A stretch of 33,872 nucleotides of DNA from assembly GCA_029249645.1 (NCBI GenBank), contig JAQWWC010000221.1, forward strand, positions 1 through 33,872, read 5' to 3'. Positions 1 to 9,056 of this stretch are shown here, piece after piece; position 1 is the first letter of the stretch, and each line of letters opens with the position of its first letter. The stretch is from Pseudomonadales bacterium (GTDB lineage Bacteria; Pseudomonadota; Gammaproteobacteria; Pseudomonadales; Azotimanducaceae). The translations under genes were made by a program, and so were the position numbers. Below the pieces are notes generated by a model. It searched no databases, was not told the DNA's origin, and saw only the letters and a program-made list of their open reading frames with translations.

Positions 1-63
1 GTTATCAAAGCAGCATTTTCATCGAGTCACAAGTTAAAACAAAGCTAGACGCAGTGATTCCAA

Positions 64-3000
64 TCAAAGGTTCCAGATGAAACCGGTGTTCTCAGGGTTC
101 GATAAGTTCCAGATGAAGCCGGCGTTCTTAGGGTTCGATAAGTTCCAGATAAAGCCGGCATTCTCAGGGTTCGATAAGTTCCAGATAAAACCGGCGTTCT
201 CAGGGTTCGATAGATTCCAGATAAAACCGGTGTTCTCAGGGTTCGATAAGTTCCAGATGAAACCGGCGTTCTCAGGGTTCGATAAGTTCCAGATAAAGCC
301 GGCGTTCTCAGGGTTCGATAGGTTCCAGATAAAACCGGCATTCTCAGGGTTCGATAGGTTCCAGATAAAACCGGCCTGACTGAAACTTGAACCGGTGTCA
401 GAGAGCGCCCCGTGATGGGCCTTCAAGCCGATCAAATAACTACTCAGTAATTGCGCGTCCACGCCAAATCGCCCGTCAAACGCAAGCCCCTCCAAGCCCT
501 GAAAGGACCGATTAAGCAAATACCCTTGGGACTCCAAATCGGACTGCGCCCAATTCAGATTATTGGCCGCCAGGCTCTCGAGCGTGACGTACTGGCCCTC
601 GCGCTTGAGCGCTGTCTCATCGAACATCGAGACTGTATTAAACGCCTGTAACACGGCTGCCGTCTCACTTGCAGTCTGATGAAACACTGCCGTCGTCGAG
701 GTCAAAGCCACTTGACCCGAATCCTGCAAAGGCAGACCCTGTTCGATCTGAGCGCGGCTGTTGTAAGGCCCCTTGAAGTGTGTCCGTCCGGCAATATCCG
801 CGTTCAAATCCAAGCCTTGATTGGCGCACCCAGTTTCTTTCGACGCGACTGCGGCAACCGCATCGATCAAACCAGCACCTTGCTGAAGCACGCTAAAAGT
901 GTGCTGACCATCCTTTGTCGCCATTCTCGCAGAAGCCATCAACCGACATTTCACATCATTCGGTGACAGAGAAGGATCATCTTGCAACATTAAAGCTGCA
1001 ACACCGCTGGCTGCGGCGGCGGCTTGTGACGTCCCAGACATCAAATAATAATGATAGCCATCATGAAACTCTGGGTGTTCGAACGTGACGGTTGAATCAT
1101 CTGGAATCAGGCCCATCATATGTCCGCCTGGCGCGGTCATTTCCGGCTTTGCGAAGCCCTCGAGCGTCGGGCCAACGGATGAAAAACTGGCAACATAATC
1201 ATCGCTCTCATCATCCATCGTGTAGTGATCGGTTACAGCACCTACAGTAATCACATAGGGCACGTTGCCAGGCGCTCCGATCGTCATCGCATCTGGTCCA
1301 GAATTACCCGCCGAAACGACAACCGTGATCCCAGCATCCCACGCCGCCATAACGGCTTGATTAATCGGGTCCTGCCAATAATGCGAGACCGCATCTCCTT
1401 GAAATGCCAATGTCAAAACTTTGATATTAAAACGATCGCGATTCTTAACCACGTAGGCGATCGCGCTCACGACATCCAGGTAGGTACTTTTACTTTCATC
1501 GTTAAAGGCCTTTACCACAACGAGATCGACGTCTGGCGCGATACCGTGGTAACTACCGGTACGCCTGCCTGCTCGATCATAGCTTGCTTCTGAAGAGGCC
1601 AGTACGCTCGTGATATGAGAGCCATGGCCGTTTTCGTCGACCATGACAGAACGTTCCTCATTCTTAATGGCATCAAAAAATGACGACACTCTGGATTGTC
1701 CTTCAGTATTAAGCGCCAGCGCGGGATGCGCCCAAGCACCGGTATCAATCACCGCAACCCCAACCCCTCGACCCGTTAAACCCGCTCGGTGCAACTCGTC
1801 CGCTCTGATCAATGTTGGGAAAAAAGAATCTCTGTTTTCGCCTTGAATCGGTAGATTGCGGCGGGATAAGAATTCAATTTTCTGGCCGTTTTTAAAGGAT
1901 AGATTGAAGGCATACTGACTTTCATCTCGGCTCGGTGCTTCGACAAACGTAACCTCAACCATTGCCGAGCCACCTGGATGCAACGCGCCCTCAAGGCTCA
2001 ATCTCGAACTTTCGACGCCAAGATCGATAGGCGCCAGCCCCGTTTGCTTGACAACGACACTTGTCAGCGCAGCACCGTCCGGGACAGTCAAATCTAAGGT
2101 TGAAAATTCCAACGGTTTAAGGCCTTGATTGACTAACGACCAACGAACGAGCTGCCCCTCAAACTCAAGTGTTGCGGCGCTCTTAGCGGAAAAATTCAAA
2201 CCAGTTAACGCTACCTGTTGCTTTTGGTGCAGTGGACTAGGCATCGCGTTAAGGCTTGCAACCTGCAGTCGAGAGTCCAGTAAAAAAGCTGGGGGATTCT
2301 GTCCCATCAACTCATCGAGCAATCCCGATTTTGTCTGAGTGTCGGGTAAAGCCGTGTCAAATTCACGCCAAAGAAAGCGCGCAAAGCCTGCACCGTACTC
2401 GCCCCGCGCTGCAGCAATGGGCATTGCGACTAGAGCGCTGGGAGCTGGTTTCGTTTCTGATGCTTTTTCGTCAGTCCAAAGATACCGTGATAGGTTAATC
2501 TCAGGTGTCTTCGCACCGTCCCAGAGGTAACGTGATAATTTCGGTTCAGAAGTCTTTGAACCTTCCCAAAGATAACGCGACAATTTCAATTCGGAGGTCT
2601 TTGCGCCTTCCCAGAGGTAACGCGATAATTTCGGTTCAGCAGCCTTTGAGCCTTCCCAGAGGTAACGTGATAATTTCGGTTCGGAGGTCTTTGAACCTTC
2701 CCAAAGATAACGCGACAATTTCAGTTCGGAGGTCTTTGCGCCTTCCCAGAGGTAACGCGACGATTTCGGTTCAGCGGCCTTTGAACCTTCCCAAAGATAA
2801 CGCGACAATTTCGATTCAGGAGTCTTTGAACCTTCCCAAAGATAGCGACTCATCGTATCAGACGGGTTGAGGCCTGATTTAAATAGATCCACCTGATCAG
2901 ATGCCATGGCGTCAGTCTTCACCGTGCCAACGACTTGTCGCTGAGCGCTTGACTGCGCTGACATTGTGTTGCGCGCAGCTTGTAGATTATCACCACGTAA

Positions 3001-3105
3001 ATTCAGCGCGGGCGCATTAGCACTTATAACCAACGCAAGCAGCGGTAGCCAACCTTTTTGACACAGTTTTAAGACATTCCTAATTAATGTTCGTCGCCGA
3101 CTCAT
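64..3105 (-). CDS. Secreted S8 (subtilisin-like) serine peptidase with N-terminal 15-aa and C-terminal 12-aa tandem repeat arrays
   Basis: 1013-aa ORF. Basic N-terminus plus hydrophobic stretch (MSRRRTLIRNVLKLCQKGWLPLLALVISANA) fits a signal peptide. Subtilase triad motifs: GVAVIDTGAWAHPAL (Asp), DENGHGSHITSVLAS (His), LMSGTSQAAAAASGVAALML (Ser). SD AAAGGAG lies upstream of the ATG. Confidence 0.93.
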   Translation of the reverse strand: MSRRRTLIRNVLKLCQKGWLPLLALVISANAPALNLRGDNLQAARNTMSAQSSAQRQVVGTVKTDAMASDQVDLFKSGLNPSDTMSRYLWEGSKTPESKLSRYLWEGSKAAEPKSSRYLWEGAKTSELKLSRYLWEGSKTSEPKLSRYLWEGSKAAEPKLSRYLWEGAKTSELKLSRYLWEGSKTSEPKLSRYLWDGAKTPEINLSRYLWTDEKASETKPAPSALVAMPIAAARGEYGAGFARFLWREFDTALPDTQTKSGLLDELMGQNPPAFLLDSRLQVASLNAMPSPLHQKQQVALTGLNFSAKSAATLEFEGQLVRWSLVNQGLKPLEFSTLDLTVPDGAALTSVVVKQTGLAPIDLGVESSRLSLEGALHPGGSAMVEVTFVEAPSRDESQYAFNLSFKNGQKIEFLSRRNLPIQGENRDSFFPTLIRADELHRAGLTGRGVGVAVIDTGAWAHPALALNTEGQSRVSSFFDAIKNEERSVMVDENGHGSHITSVLASSEASYDRAGRRTGSYHGIAPDVDLVVVKAFNDESKSTYLDVVSAIAYVVKNRDRFNIKVLTLAFQGDAVSHYWQDPINQAVMAAWDAGITVVVSAGNSGPDAMTIGAPGNVPYVITVGAVTDHYTMDDESDDYVASFSSVGPTLEGFAKPEMTAPGGHMMGLIPDDSTVTFEHPEFHDGYHYYLMSGTSQAAAAASGVAALMLQDDPSLSPNDVKCRLMASARMATKDGQHTFSVLQQGAGLIDAVAAVASKETGCANQGLDLNADIAGRTHFKGPYNSRAQIEQGLPLQDSGQVALTSTTAVFHQTASETAAVLQAFNTVSMFDETALKREGQYVTLESLAANNLNWAQSDLESQGYLLNRSFQGLEGLAFDGRFGVDAQLLSSYLIGLKAHHGALSDTGSSFSQAGFIWNLSNPENAGFIWNLSNPENAGFIWNLSNPENAGFIWNLSNPENTGFIWNLSNPENAGFIWNLSNPENAGFIWNLSNPKNAGFIWNLSNPENTGFIWNL
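67..375 (-). repeat. 36-bp tandem repeat array encoding (A/T)GFIWNLSNPEN, 8 full copies plus a partial ninth (TGFIWNL)
   Basis: Read directly from DNA and translation. The last 103 residues of the subtilase are only this repeat, followed immediately by the stop. Confidence 0.97.
2446..2850 (-). repeat. 45-bp tandem repeat array encoding SRYLWEGSKxxExKL, 9 copies
   Basis: Residues 86-220 of the subtilase: nine consecutive 15-aa units each starting SRYLW, with the last units diverging (SRYLWDGAKTPEINL, SRYLWTDEKASETKP). Confidence 0.96.
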
Positions 3106-3115
3106 TGCACCGCTC

Positions 3116-3175
3116 CTTTAAAAGGTTTTTTCGACGAATCCCGTCATAAACAACGGGACTCGGAGCCTTTTAAAG
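3116..3175 (-). promoter_or_regulatory. Candidate structured 5' leader of the subtilase gene (nested inverted repeats ending at the SD)
   Basis: Perfect 10-bp inverted repeat ctttaaaagg (3116-3125) / ccttttaaag (3166-3175) enclosing tcccgt (3139-3144) / acggga (3153-3158). The 3' arm overlaps the SD AAAGGAG. Confidence 0.45.
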
Positions 3176-3454
3176 TGCACAAGCCGTGCCAAAACCATAA
3201 ATTCTTATAGGTTATTGAATTAATTCATTTTTATTTATCAGCAGGCGTCGGTGCGAGCGACGTTTGACGGTTTCTTGACGGTTTTTGACGCCCATGGCAA
3301 AAATTGCCGACGCGCTCAGCAGCAATTCGCGACGATAGGCGTCAGAGACGATAGCCTTCAGCAGGGAAGCACTTGGGATACAGCAAGCCTTCAAGACTAT
3401 TACGGATCAGGCGCCGTCCAGTATTTTACCGGTGATGCTGCTATTCCGTGACGC

Positions 3455-3512
3455 AGGCAATCAAGGCAATCAAGACGGTCAGGCAATCAGGCAATCAGGC
3501 AATCAGGCAATC
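3455..3512. repeat. 8-bp short tandem repeat (aggcaatc), 4 perfect contiguous copies at 3481-3512 plus two looser copies at 3455-3471
   Basis: Direct reading: aggcaatcaggcaatcaggcaatcaggcaatc, a few bases downstream of the malate synthase stop codon. Confidence 0.95.
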
Positions 3513-3516
3513 AACG

Positions 3517-5694
3517 TTACGCACCGTACTTCCGCTTAGCCTCGCGACGCCGAGCATGCAGCACGGGTTCGGTATAACCATTTGGCTGCTCTACGCCTTT
3601 AAAGATCAAATCCGAGGCGGCCTGAAAAGCAACCGAGTCAGCAAAGTTGGGCGCCATCGGTCTGTATGCCTCATCCGAGGCGTTCTGAGCATCAACGATC
3701 ACCGCCATTTTTTCCAGGACGGCTGTCACTTGCGCGACGCTGCACAACCCATGCCGCAGCCAGTTGGCAATGTGTTGCGATGAAATCCTTAGAGTGGCTC
3801 GATCTTCCATCAGCCCAACATCATGGACATCCGGTACTTTCGAGCAGCCAATCCCTTGATCGATCCACCGGACAACATACCCAAGAATCCCTTGAACATT
3901 ATTTTCAAGTTCTTCATTAAGCTCATCAACAGACAAGTTTTCCCCATGCAAAAGCGGCAGGGTCATAAGGTCTGTGAGCGAGGCCCGCGCAGCGCTGATC
4001 AGTTCGCGTTGTCGGCCTGGCACGTTTATGTCGTGGTAGTGCATCGCGTGCAAGGTTGCAGCCGTTGGCGAGGGCACCCAAGCGCAGTTCGCACCGGCGG
4101 TCGGATGACTAATTTTAGCCGTCATCATCTGGGCCATTTCATCTGGCATGGCCCACATGCCCTTTCCAATCTGAGCCCGGCCCAAAAAGCCGGCCGCCAA
4201 ACCCGTATCAACGTTCCAATCCTCGTAAGCGAGAATCCAAGGTTGCTGCTTCATCAGGGTTTTTCGTACCACGGGACCAGCTTCCATACTGGTATGAATT
4301 TCGTCCCCCGTGCGATCTAAAAACCCTGTATTTATAAAAATAACACGGTCTCTGGCTTCATAAATGCACGCCTTAAGATTCAGTGTCGTCCGACGCTCCT
4401 CATCCATGATCCCGATCTTTAAAGTATTCAGCGGCAGTCCCAGCTGGGCTTCGATCGCTGCAAACAAATCCACCGTAAATCGGACTTCATCCGGGCCATG
4501 CATTTTTGGCTTGACGATATAAACAGAACCACACCGACTGTTTTGAACTCGGCTCTTGCCTAACACGTCAAACAACGCGATCGTGCTGGTCATATAGCCA
4601 TCGAGAATTCCTTCTGGAACCTCGTGACCAGCCGAATCCAAGACCGCGTCCGTCGTCATTAAGTGACCAACGTTTCGAATCAGCAGCATACTGCGACCCG
4701 GCAGCGTCAGAGCCTCGCCCTGCGGGCCCTGGTACGTACGATCTGGGCTCAAGGATCGCGTTAAGGTCTGACCGCCCTTTTCAAAAGACTCTTCCAAATC
4801 GCCCCGCATCAAACCCAACCAATTTTGATAGACCAACGTTTTATCCGCCGCATCAACTGCTGCGACAGAATCCTCACAGTCCTGAATCGTTGAAATCGCT
4901 GATTCCAGAACAACATCTTTCACGCCGGCCTTATGGGTCGCGCCGACGCTATCCATGCGATCAATTTGAATTTCCAGATGCAGATTATGATTCGCTAATA
5001 AGATTGCGGACGGCTGAATCGCAGCACCTTGGAAGCCGCGGAACTGCGAGGGCTTTGTCAGGTGAGCAACCACCTCACCCTCGCAATCTGCAACCAGCTG
5101 ACTGGCCTCAATACGATAGCCCAACACGCTACTATGGCGCATTCCATCAAGTGGCGCATATCGATCTAAAACGTCAGAGGCATAAGCAATCACACGCTCA
5201 CCGCGTTTTTCGTTGTAGCTTCGGCCTTTCTCATAGCCCGGAGATTCCTCGATCACATCCGTGCCGTAGAGCGCATCGAACAGACTGCCCCACCGCGCAT
5301 TGGCAGCGTTTAAGGCAAATCGCGCATTCATGATCGGAACCACAAGTTGTGGACCGGCGATGGTCGCAATCTCAGGATCAACGTTTTGCGTTGTAATTTC
5401 AAAGTCTTCAACTTCGGGTAATAAGTACCCAATGCTTTTTAGAAACGCCTCATATTCTGCGGCATCGATCGGCTGGCTCGCATAATCCTGATGCCATTGA
5501 TCAATCTGCCTCTGCAGGTCATCTCTGACGGCAAGCAGCGCTTTATTTCTAGGTGAAAAGACTTCTAATAAACTGGCAAAACCCCGCCAAAAATCCGTAG
5601 GCGCAATGGCAAGACCTGGCAACACATCATCTTCAACGAATGCATGCAATTCTTTCGCAACGCTTAATCCCGCAACGTCAATTCGCTCACTCAT
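3517..5694 (-). CDS. glcB: Malate synthase G
   Basis: 725-aa ORF, the expected size for malate synthase G. Contains family-like segments such as [18 protein letters not shown]-type ([22 protein letters not shown]), [36 protein letters not shown] and [15 protein letters not shown]. Confidence 0.96.
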   Translation of the reverse strand: MSERIDVAGLSVAKELHAFVEDDVLPGLAIAPTDFWRGFASLLEVFSPRNKALLAVRDDLQRQIDQWHQDYASQPIDAAEYEAFLKSIGYLLPEVEDFEITTQNVDPEIATIAGPQLVVPIMNARFALNAANARWGSLFDALYGTDVIEESPGYEKGRSYNEKRGERVIAYASDVLDRYAPLDGMRHSSVLGYRIEASQLVADCEGEVVAHLTKPSQFRGFQGAAIQPSAILLANHNLHLEIQIDRMDSVGATHKAGVKDVVLESAISTIQDCEDSVAAVDAADKTLVYQNWLGLMRGDLEESFEKGGQTLTRSLSPDRTYQGPQGEALTLPGRSMLLIRNVGHLMTTDAVLDSAGHEVPEGILDGYMTSTIALFDVLGKSRVQNSRCGSVYIVKPKMHGPDEVRFTVDLFAAIEAQLGLPLNTLKIGIMDEERRTTLNLKACIYEARDRVIFINTGFLDRTGDEIHTSMEAGPVVRKTLMKQQPWILAYEDWNVDTGLAAGFLGRAQIGKGMWAMPDEMAQMMTAKISHPTAGANCAWVPSPTAATLHAMHYHDINVPGRQRELISAARASLTDLMTLPLLHGENLSVDELNEELENNVQGILGYVVRWIDQGIGCSKVPDVHDVGLMEDRATLRISSQHIANWLRHGLCSVAQVTAVLEKMAVIVDAQNASDEAYRPMAPNFADSVAFQAASDLIFKGVEQPNGYTEPVLHARRREAKRKYGA

Positions 5695-5850
5695 GCCTGA
5701 CCCTACCCTTTATGTCTGAAGTGAAATTGTACTATGACTGCCAGCGCACTTAAACGATCAGGCGCGGTTACACAGCGTTGACCACTGCTCAAGCGCATCT
5801 TCTGTCCCTGAATGGGGTATATTGCACATTGGACTTTAAGGATCTCCGCC

Positions 5851-6762
5851 ATGACCCATCGACTCCGCCGCTGTCACATCAGTGTTCCCGGTAGCAACGA
5901 AAAAATGTTGCTCAAAAGCACAAAGCTCGATGTCGACGTGGTCATTATCGATCTAGAGGATGCTGTCGCGCCTACAGAGAAGGAAAATGCCCGTAACCTC
6001 GTTACGGAACTGCTTCAACGCGAGACTTGGCGCGCGCCAACGGTTTCGGTTCGAATCAACGCGCTATCCAGCGAACACTGCTACCAAGATATTCTGCATC
6101 TGATGGATCATAATGGCGCAGCTGGATCAAGGCCCCAAACCTTGATCCTTCCGAAAACCCAACGCAGCTCGGATCTGCTTTTTGTGGATCAATTGTTGCT
6201 TCAAATCGAGGCCCGTCGAGGCCTTAACCAAGCCACGGGTCTTGAGGCGCTGGTCGAAGATGCAACCGGCATGCTCAATGTTGCCGACATTGCAACCGCC
6301 TGCGAGCGGCTTGAAACCTTAATTTTTGGCATGGGTGATTTCGCTGCGAGCCAGCGAATTAACACTCTAAATATTGGCGACCAGGGCGGATACATCGGAG
6401 ATCTCTGGCATTACCCTCGGTATCGTCTGATTATGGCTGCGCGCGCACACGGTCTCGAACCGGTTGATGGGCCCTATGCGAATTTTAAAGACGCCACCGG
6501 ACATGCCGCCGACTGCACGGCAGCCAAGTGTCTTGGAATGACCGGAAAATGGGCAATCCATCCAGATCAAATTGCGCCCATTACGACTTGTTTTAGTCCC
6601 AGCTTGGAAGCCGTGGCAGAAGCGCGGGCGCAACACGCGGCATATCAGGCCGCGTTAGCTCAAGGCCTGGGTGCGGTGAGTGTTGATGGCGTCATGGTGG
6701 ATCAGGCGTCGATCAAGCTCGCAGCCCCTTTGTTGGCGCAAGCCGCCCTTCTGGGCTTGTAA
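5851..6762 (+). CDS. HpcH/HpaI aldolase / citrate lyase beta-like family protein (malyl-CoA lyase-like)
   Basis: MTHRLRRCHISVPGSNEKMLLKSTKLDVDVVIIDLEDAVAPTEKENAR... has the CitE-family N-terminus (S-x-P-G-S... DLEDAV) and GKWAIHPDQI. ORF is open from 5812, but ATG 5851 fits the family start better. Confidence 0.88.
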   Translation: MTHRLRRCHISVPGSNEKMLLKSTKLDVDVVIIDLEDAVAPTEKENARNLVTELLQRETWRAPTVSVRINALSSEHCYQDILHLMDHNGAAGSRPQTLILPKTQRSSDLLFVDQLLLQIEARRGLNQATGLEALVEDATGMLNVADIATACERLETLIFGMGDFAASQRINTLNIGDQGGYIGDLWHYPRYRLIMAARAHGLEPVDGPYANFKDATGHAADCTAAKCLGMTGKWAIHPDQIAPITTCFSPSLEAVAEARAQHAAYQAALAQGLGAVSVDGVMVDQASIKLAAPLLAQAALLGL

Positions 6763-6812
6763 TCGAAAATTCGCAATCTACGTAACACGGTCAAACCCTG
6801 TGGAGTGCATTT

Positions 6813-7637
6813 GTGCCAGAAGGCCCCGAAATACGACGTGCAGCGGACGCACTTAGCAACGCCATGGCAGGCCTTCCTATCGATCAAATTCGCCTGCCCT
6901 ACCATCGCCTGAGACCCTTTGGGAAACGCTTGCGCGGTCGGCGCATCACAGCCTTTCGAACCCATGGCAAAGCGCTTTTAACCGAGTTCGACAACGACTG
7001 GACGATGTACTCACACAATCAGCTCTACGGACTCTGGCAAGTGGCGCGCGCGCATGACCCCCTCCTGCCTGGGCGAGCCCTACGTCTCGAGCTAGGCCAT
7101 AAAGACCAATGCATTCGACTCTACAGCGCGACGGATATCAGCCTTTGGCGGACCAATGACGTCGCGCAACATCCCTTCCTTAGCCGCCTAGGGCCGGACA
7201 TCCTCGACCCTGCCCTTACGCCAAAAACCATCGTTGAGCGCCTGACATCCGCAAGGTTCCAGAATCAAAGCCTGGGTAAGCTCTATTTGGATCAGCGATT
7301 CCTAGCCGGCGTCGGTAATTATCTGCGCAGTGAGATCTTGTTTCGGGCAGGGGTTAATGGCCAGTGCAGACCCAACCAGCTGAGCTTAAAACGCCTCGCT
7401 CGACTGGCTCGGGAAACCCTCGCGACAAGCCAACAAAGTTATGAGACTGGCGGTATTACCCTGAATACGCGGCGTGCTGCAGGGCTTCAAAAGGCGGGCG
7501 CAGATTTCGAGCAATCACGATTTTGGGTCTTCGACCGCGCCGGCTTACCTTGCTATCAATGCGAACAACCGATCCAGCATTCCACAATGGTCTCTCGCCG
7601 CCTTTACACGTGCCTATTGTGTCAAGAAACTTCGTGA
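6813..7637 (+). CDS. nei: Endonuclease VIII (Nei), DNA glycosylase/AP lyase
   Basis: GTG start. MPEGPEIRRAADALSNA, SHNQLYGLW, HPFLSRLGPDILDP, FLAGVGNYLRSEILF and a C-terminal zinc-finger-like CYQCEQPI...CLLCQ match Nei. Confidence 0.95.
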   Translation: MPEGPEIRRAADALSNAMAGLPIDQIRLPYHRLRPFGKRLRGRRITAFRTHGKALLTEFDNDWTMYSHNQLYGLWQVARAHDPLLPGRALRLELGHKDQCIRLYSATDISLWRTNDVAQHPFLSRLGPDILDPALTPKTIVERLTSARFQNQSLGKLYLDQRFLAGVGNYLRSEILFRAGVNGQCRPNQLSLKRLARLARETLATSQQSYETGGITLNTRRAAGLQKAGADFEQSRFWVFDRAGLPCYQCEQPIQHSTMVSRRLYTCLLCQETS

Positions 7638-8998
7638 AATTTCGGCAGCCCACAGATCAGGAATTGTGGTTTCTACCCCTTGGCGGGTCCGGTGAAATCG
7701 GCATGAACCTAAACCTCTTCGGTCACGATGATTGCTGGCTGATGGTTGACTGCGGAATCACATTTGAGCGCCAAGCAAGCGGCGAGAACCAGGTCGAAAT
7801 GCCGGACCCGGACGGGGCCCAGGAGGCGCTGCGGCGCCTTGTCGGCATCGTCGCAACCCATGCCCATGAAGACCACATCGGCGCCCTTCCACACTTATAC
7901 AAACGATTTCCAAAACCAATTTATACCACCGCCTTCACCGCAGGCGTGATTCGACAAAAATTTCAAGGCGATGCACTCGCCCCAGAATTGCAGGTCGTTG
8001 ACAGTTACAGTAGTCGTCAAATCGGCCCTTTTAAAGTGACTTGGCTGCCCATCACCCATTCAACGCCCGAGACTCATGCGCTGCTGATTGAGACCAAGGC
8101 CGGCAGCATTCTGCACACCGCTGACTGGAAAATAGATCCTGCCCCCGTCGTTGGTCCCCCCTTCGAATCAAACCGCTTTAGTGCCCAGAACCTCCCGCCG
8201 ATCAGTGCACTCGTAGTTGATTCCACCAATGCACTCAAAACGGGTCATTCTAAATCAGAACATTCGATCAGGGCCGGTCTTAAAAAGGCCATTGCCGCCG
8301 CCACAGGCCGGGTCATTATTGGCTGCTTTGCCAGCAATATCGCGCGGCTACAGTCCATCGGACAAGCCTGCGTTGAAACGGATCGTCATTTAGCGCTGGC
8401 GGGACGCTCGCTCGTTAAAATGTCGGGCATTGCTAAAAGCGTGGGCTACCTCAAAACCGACTTTCCTGAGATACCGCTGTCGCACCTCGGTTACTTACCC
8501 GGTGAAAACGCGCTACTCATCGCCACCGGCAGCCAAGGCGAGCGCGGTTCAGCGCTGTGGCGACTGGCGAGAGATCAACATCCAGACCTGGCTTTAAATA
8601 GCACGGATTTAGTAATTCTGAGCGCCAAAACCATACCGGGAAACGATGCGGAGGTCGCGGCGCTCGTTAGAGGGTTTCAAGCACAAGGCGCCGTCGTCCT
8701 ATCGGCTGAGACCGATGATGCGCTAGATCTTCATGCATCCGGCCATCCAAATAAGGACGAGCTCTCAGCTTTGTACGATATTGTGCAACCAAACCTTGTG
8801 ATCCCCGTGCATGGCGAGCCGCAACATCTCGCGGAAAATGCAAAGATTGCGAAAGCGGCTGGGGTTACCTCGACCCTGACCGGCCGCAATGGCGATCTAT
8901 TTGTTTGCTCAAACCCTGCTCTTATCAAGCGGCAATGGGTCAAAACTGGTCGACTCGTCTATTCACAACCTGATCGATCCTTGATCAAACAACCCTGA
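7634..8998 (+). CDS. RNase J-like metallo-beta-lactamase/beta-CASP hydrolase
   Basis: LPLGGSGEIGMNLNLFGHDDCWLMVDCG, THAHEDHIGALPHL, HTADWKIDP and VIPVHGEPQHL are RNase J-type MBL/beta-CASP motifs. ORF is open from 7523, but GTG 7634 overlaps the nei stop (GTGA) and is the likely start. Confidence 0.87.
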   Translation: MKFRQPTDQELWFLPLGGSGEIGMNLNLFGHDDCWLMVDCGITFERQASGENQVEMPDPDGAQEALRRLVGIVATHAHEDHIGALPHLYKRFPKPIYTTAFTAGVIRQKFQGDALAPELQVVDSYSSRQIGPFKVTWLPITHSTPETHALLIETKAGSILHTADWKIDPAPVVGPPFESNRFSAQNLPPISALVVDSTNALKTGHSKSEHSIRAGLKKAIAAATGRVIIGCFASNIARLQSIGQACVETDRHLALAGRSLVKMSGIAKSVGYLKTDFPEIPLSHLGYLPGENALLIATGSQGERGSALWRLARDQHPDLALNSTDLVILSAKTIPGNDAEVAALVRGFQAQGAVVLSAETDDALDLHASGHPNKDELSALYDIVQPNLVIPVHGEPQHLAENAKIAKAAGVTSTLTGRNGDLFVCSNPALIKRQWVKTGRLVYSQPDRSLIKQP

Positions 8999-9056
8999 CT
9001 TGATCCGATTTCCGACTGAGGCTAGACTCCGCCGCGAATCAAGGTAAGGAAGGGAC

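Noticed and set aside
67-375. Possible CRISPR array (36-bp direct repeats)
   Set aside because: Repeats are directly contiguous with no spacers, and they encode an in-frame 12-aa protein repeat of the subtilase.
77-379. Plus-strand ORF (100 aa, MKPVFSGFDKFQ repeats) and minus-strand ORF 45..341
   Set aside because: Incidental alternate reading of the 36-bp repeats. The long subtilase frame with signal peptide and catalytic triad explains the region.
2505-2870. Plus-strand 121-aa repetitive ORF opposite the N-terminal array
   Set aside because: Antisense shadow of the 45-bp repeats, with no independent coding evidence.
3212-3394. 60-aa minus-strand ORF between the subtilase and glcB
   Set aside because: No recognisable domain or convincing RBS. 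Treated as intergenic.
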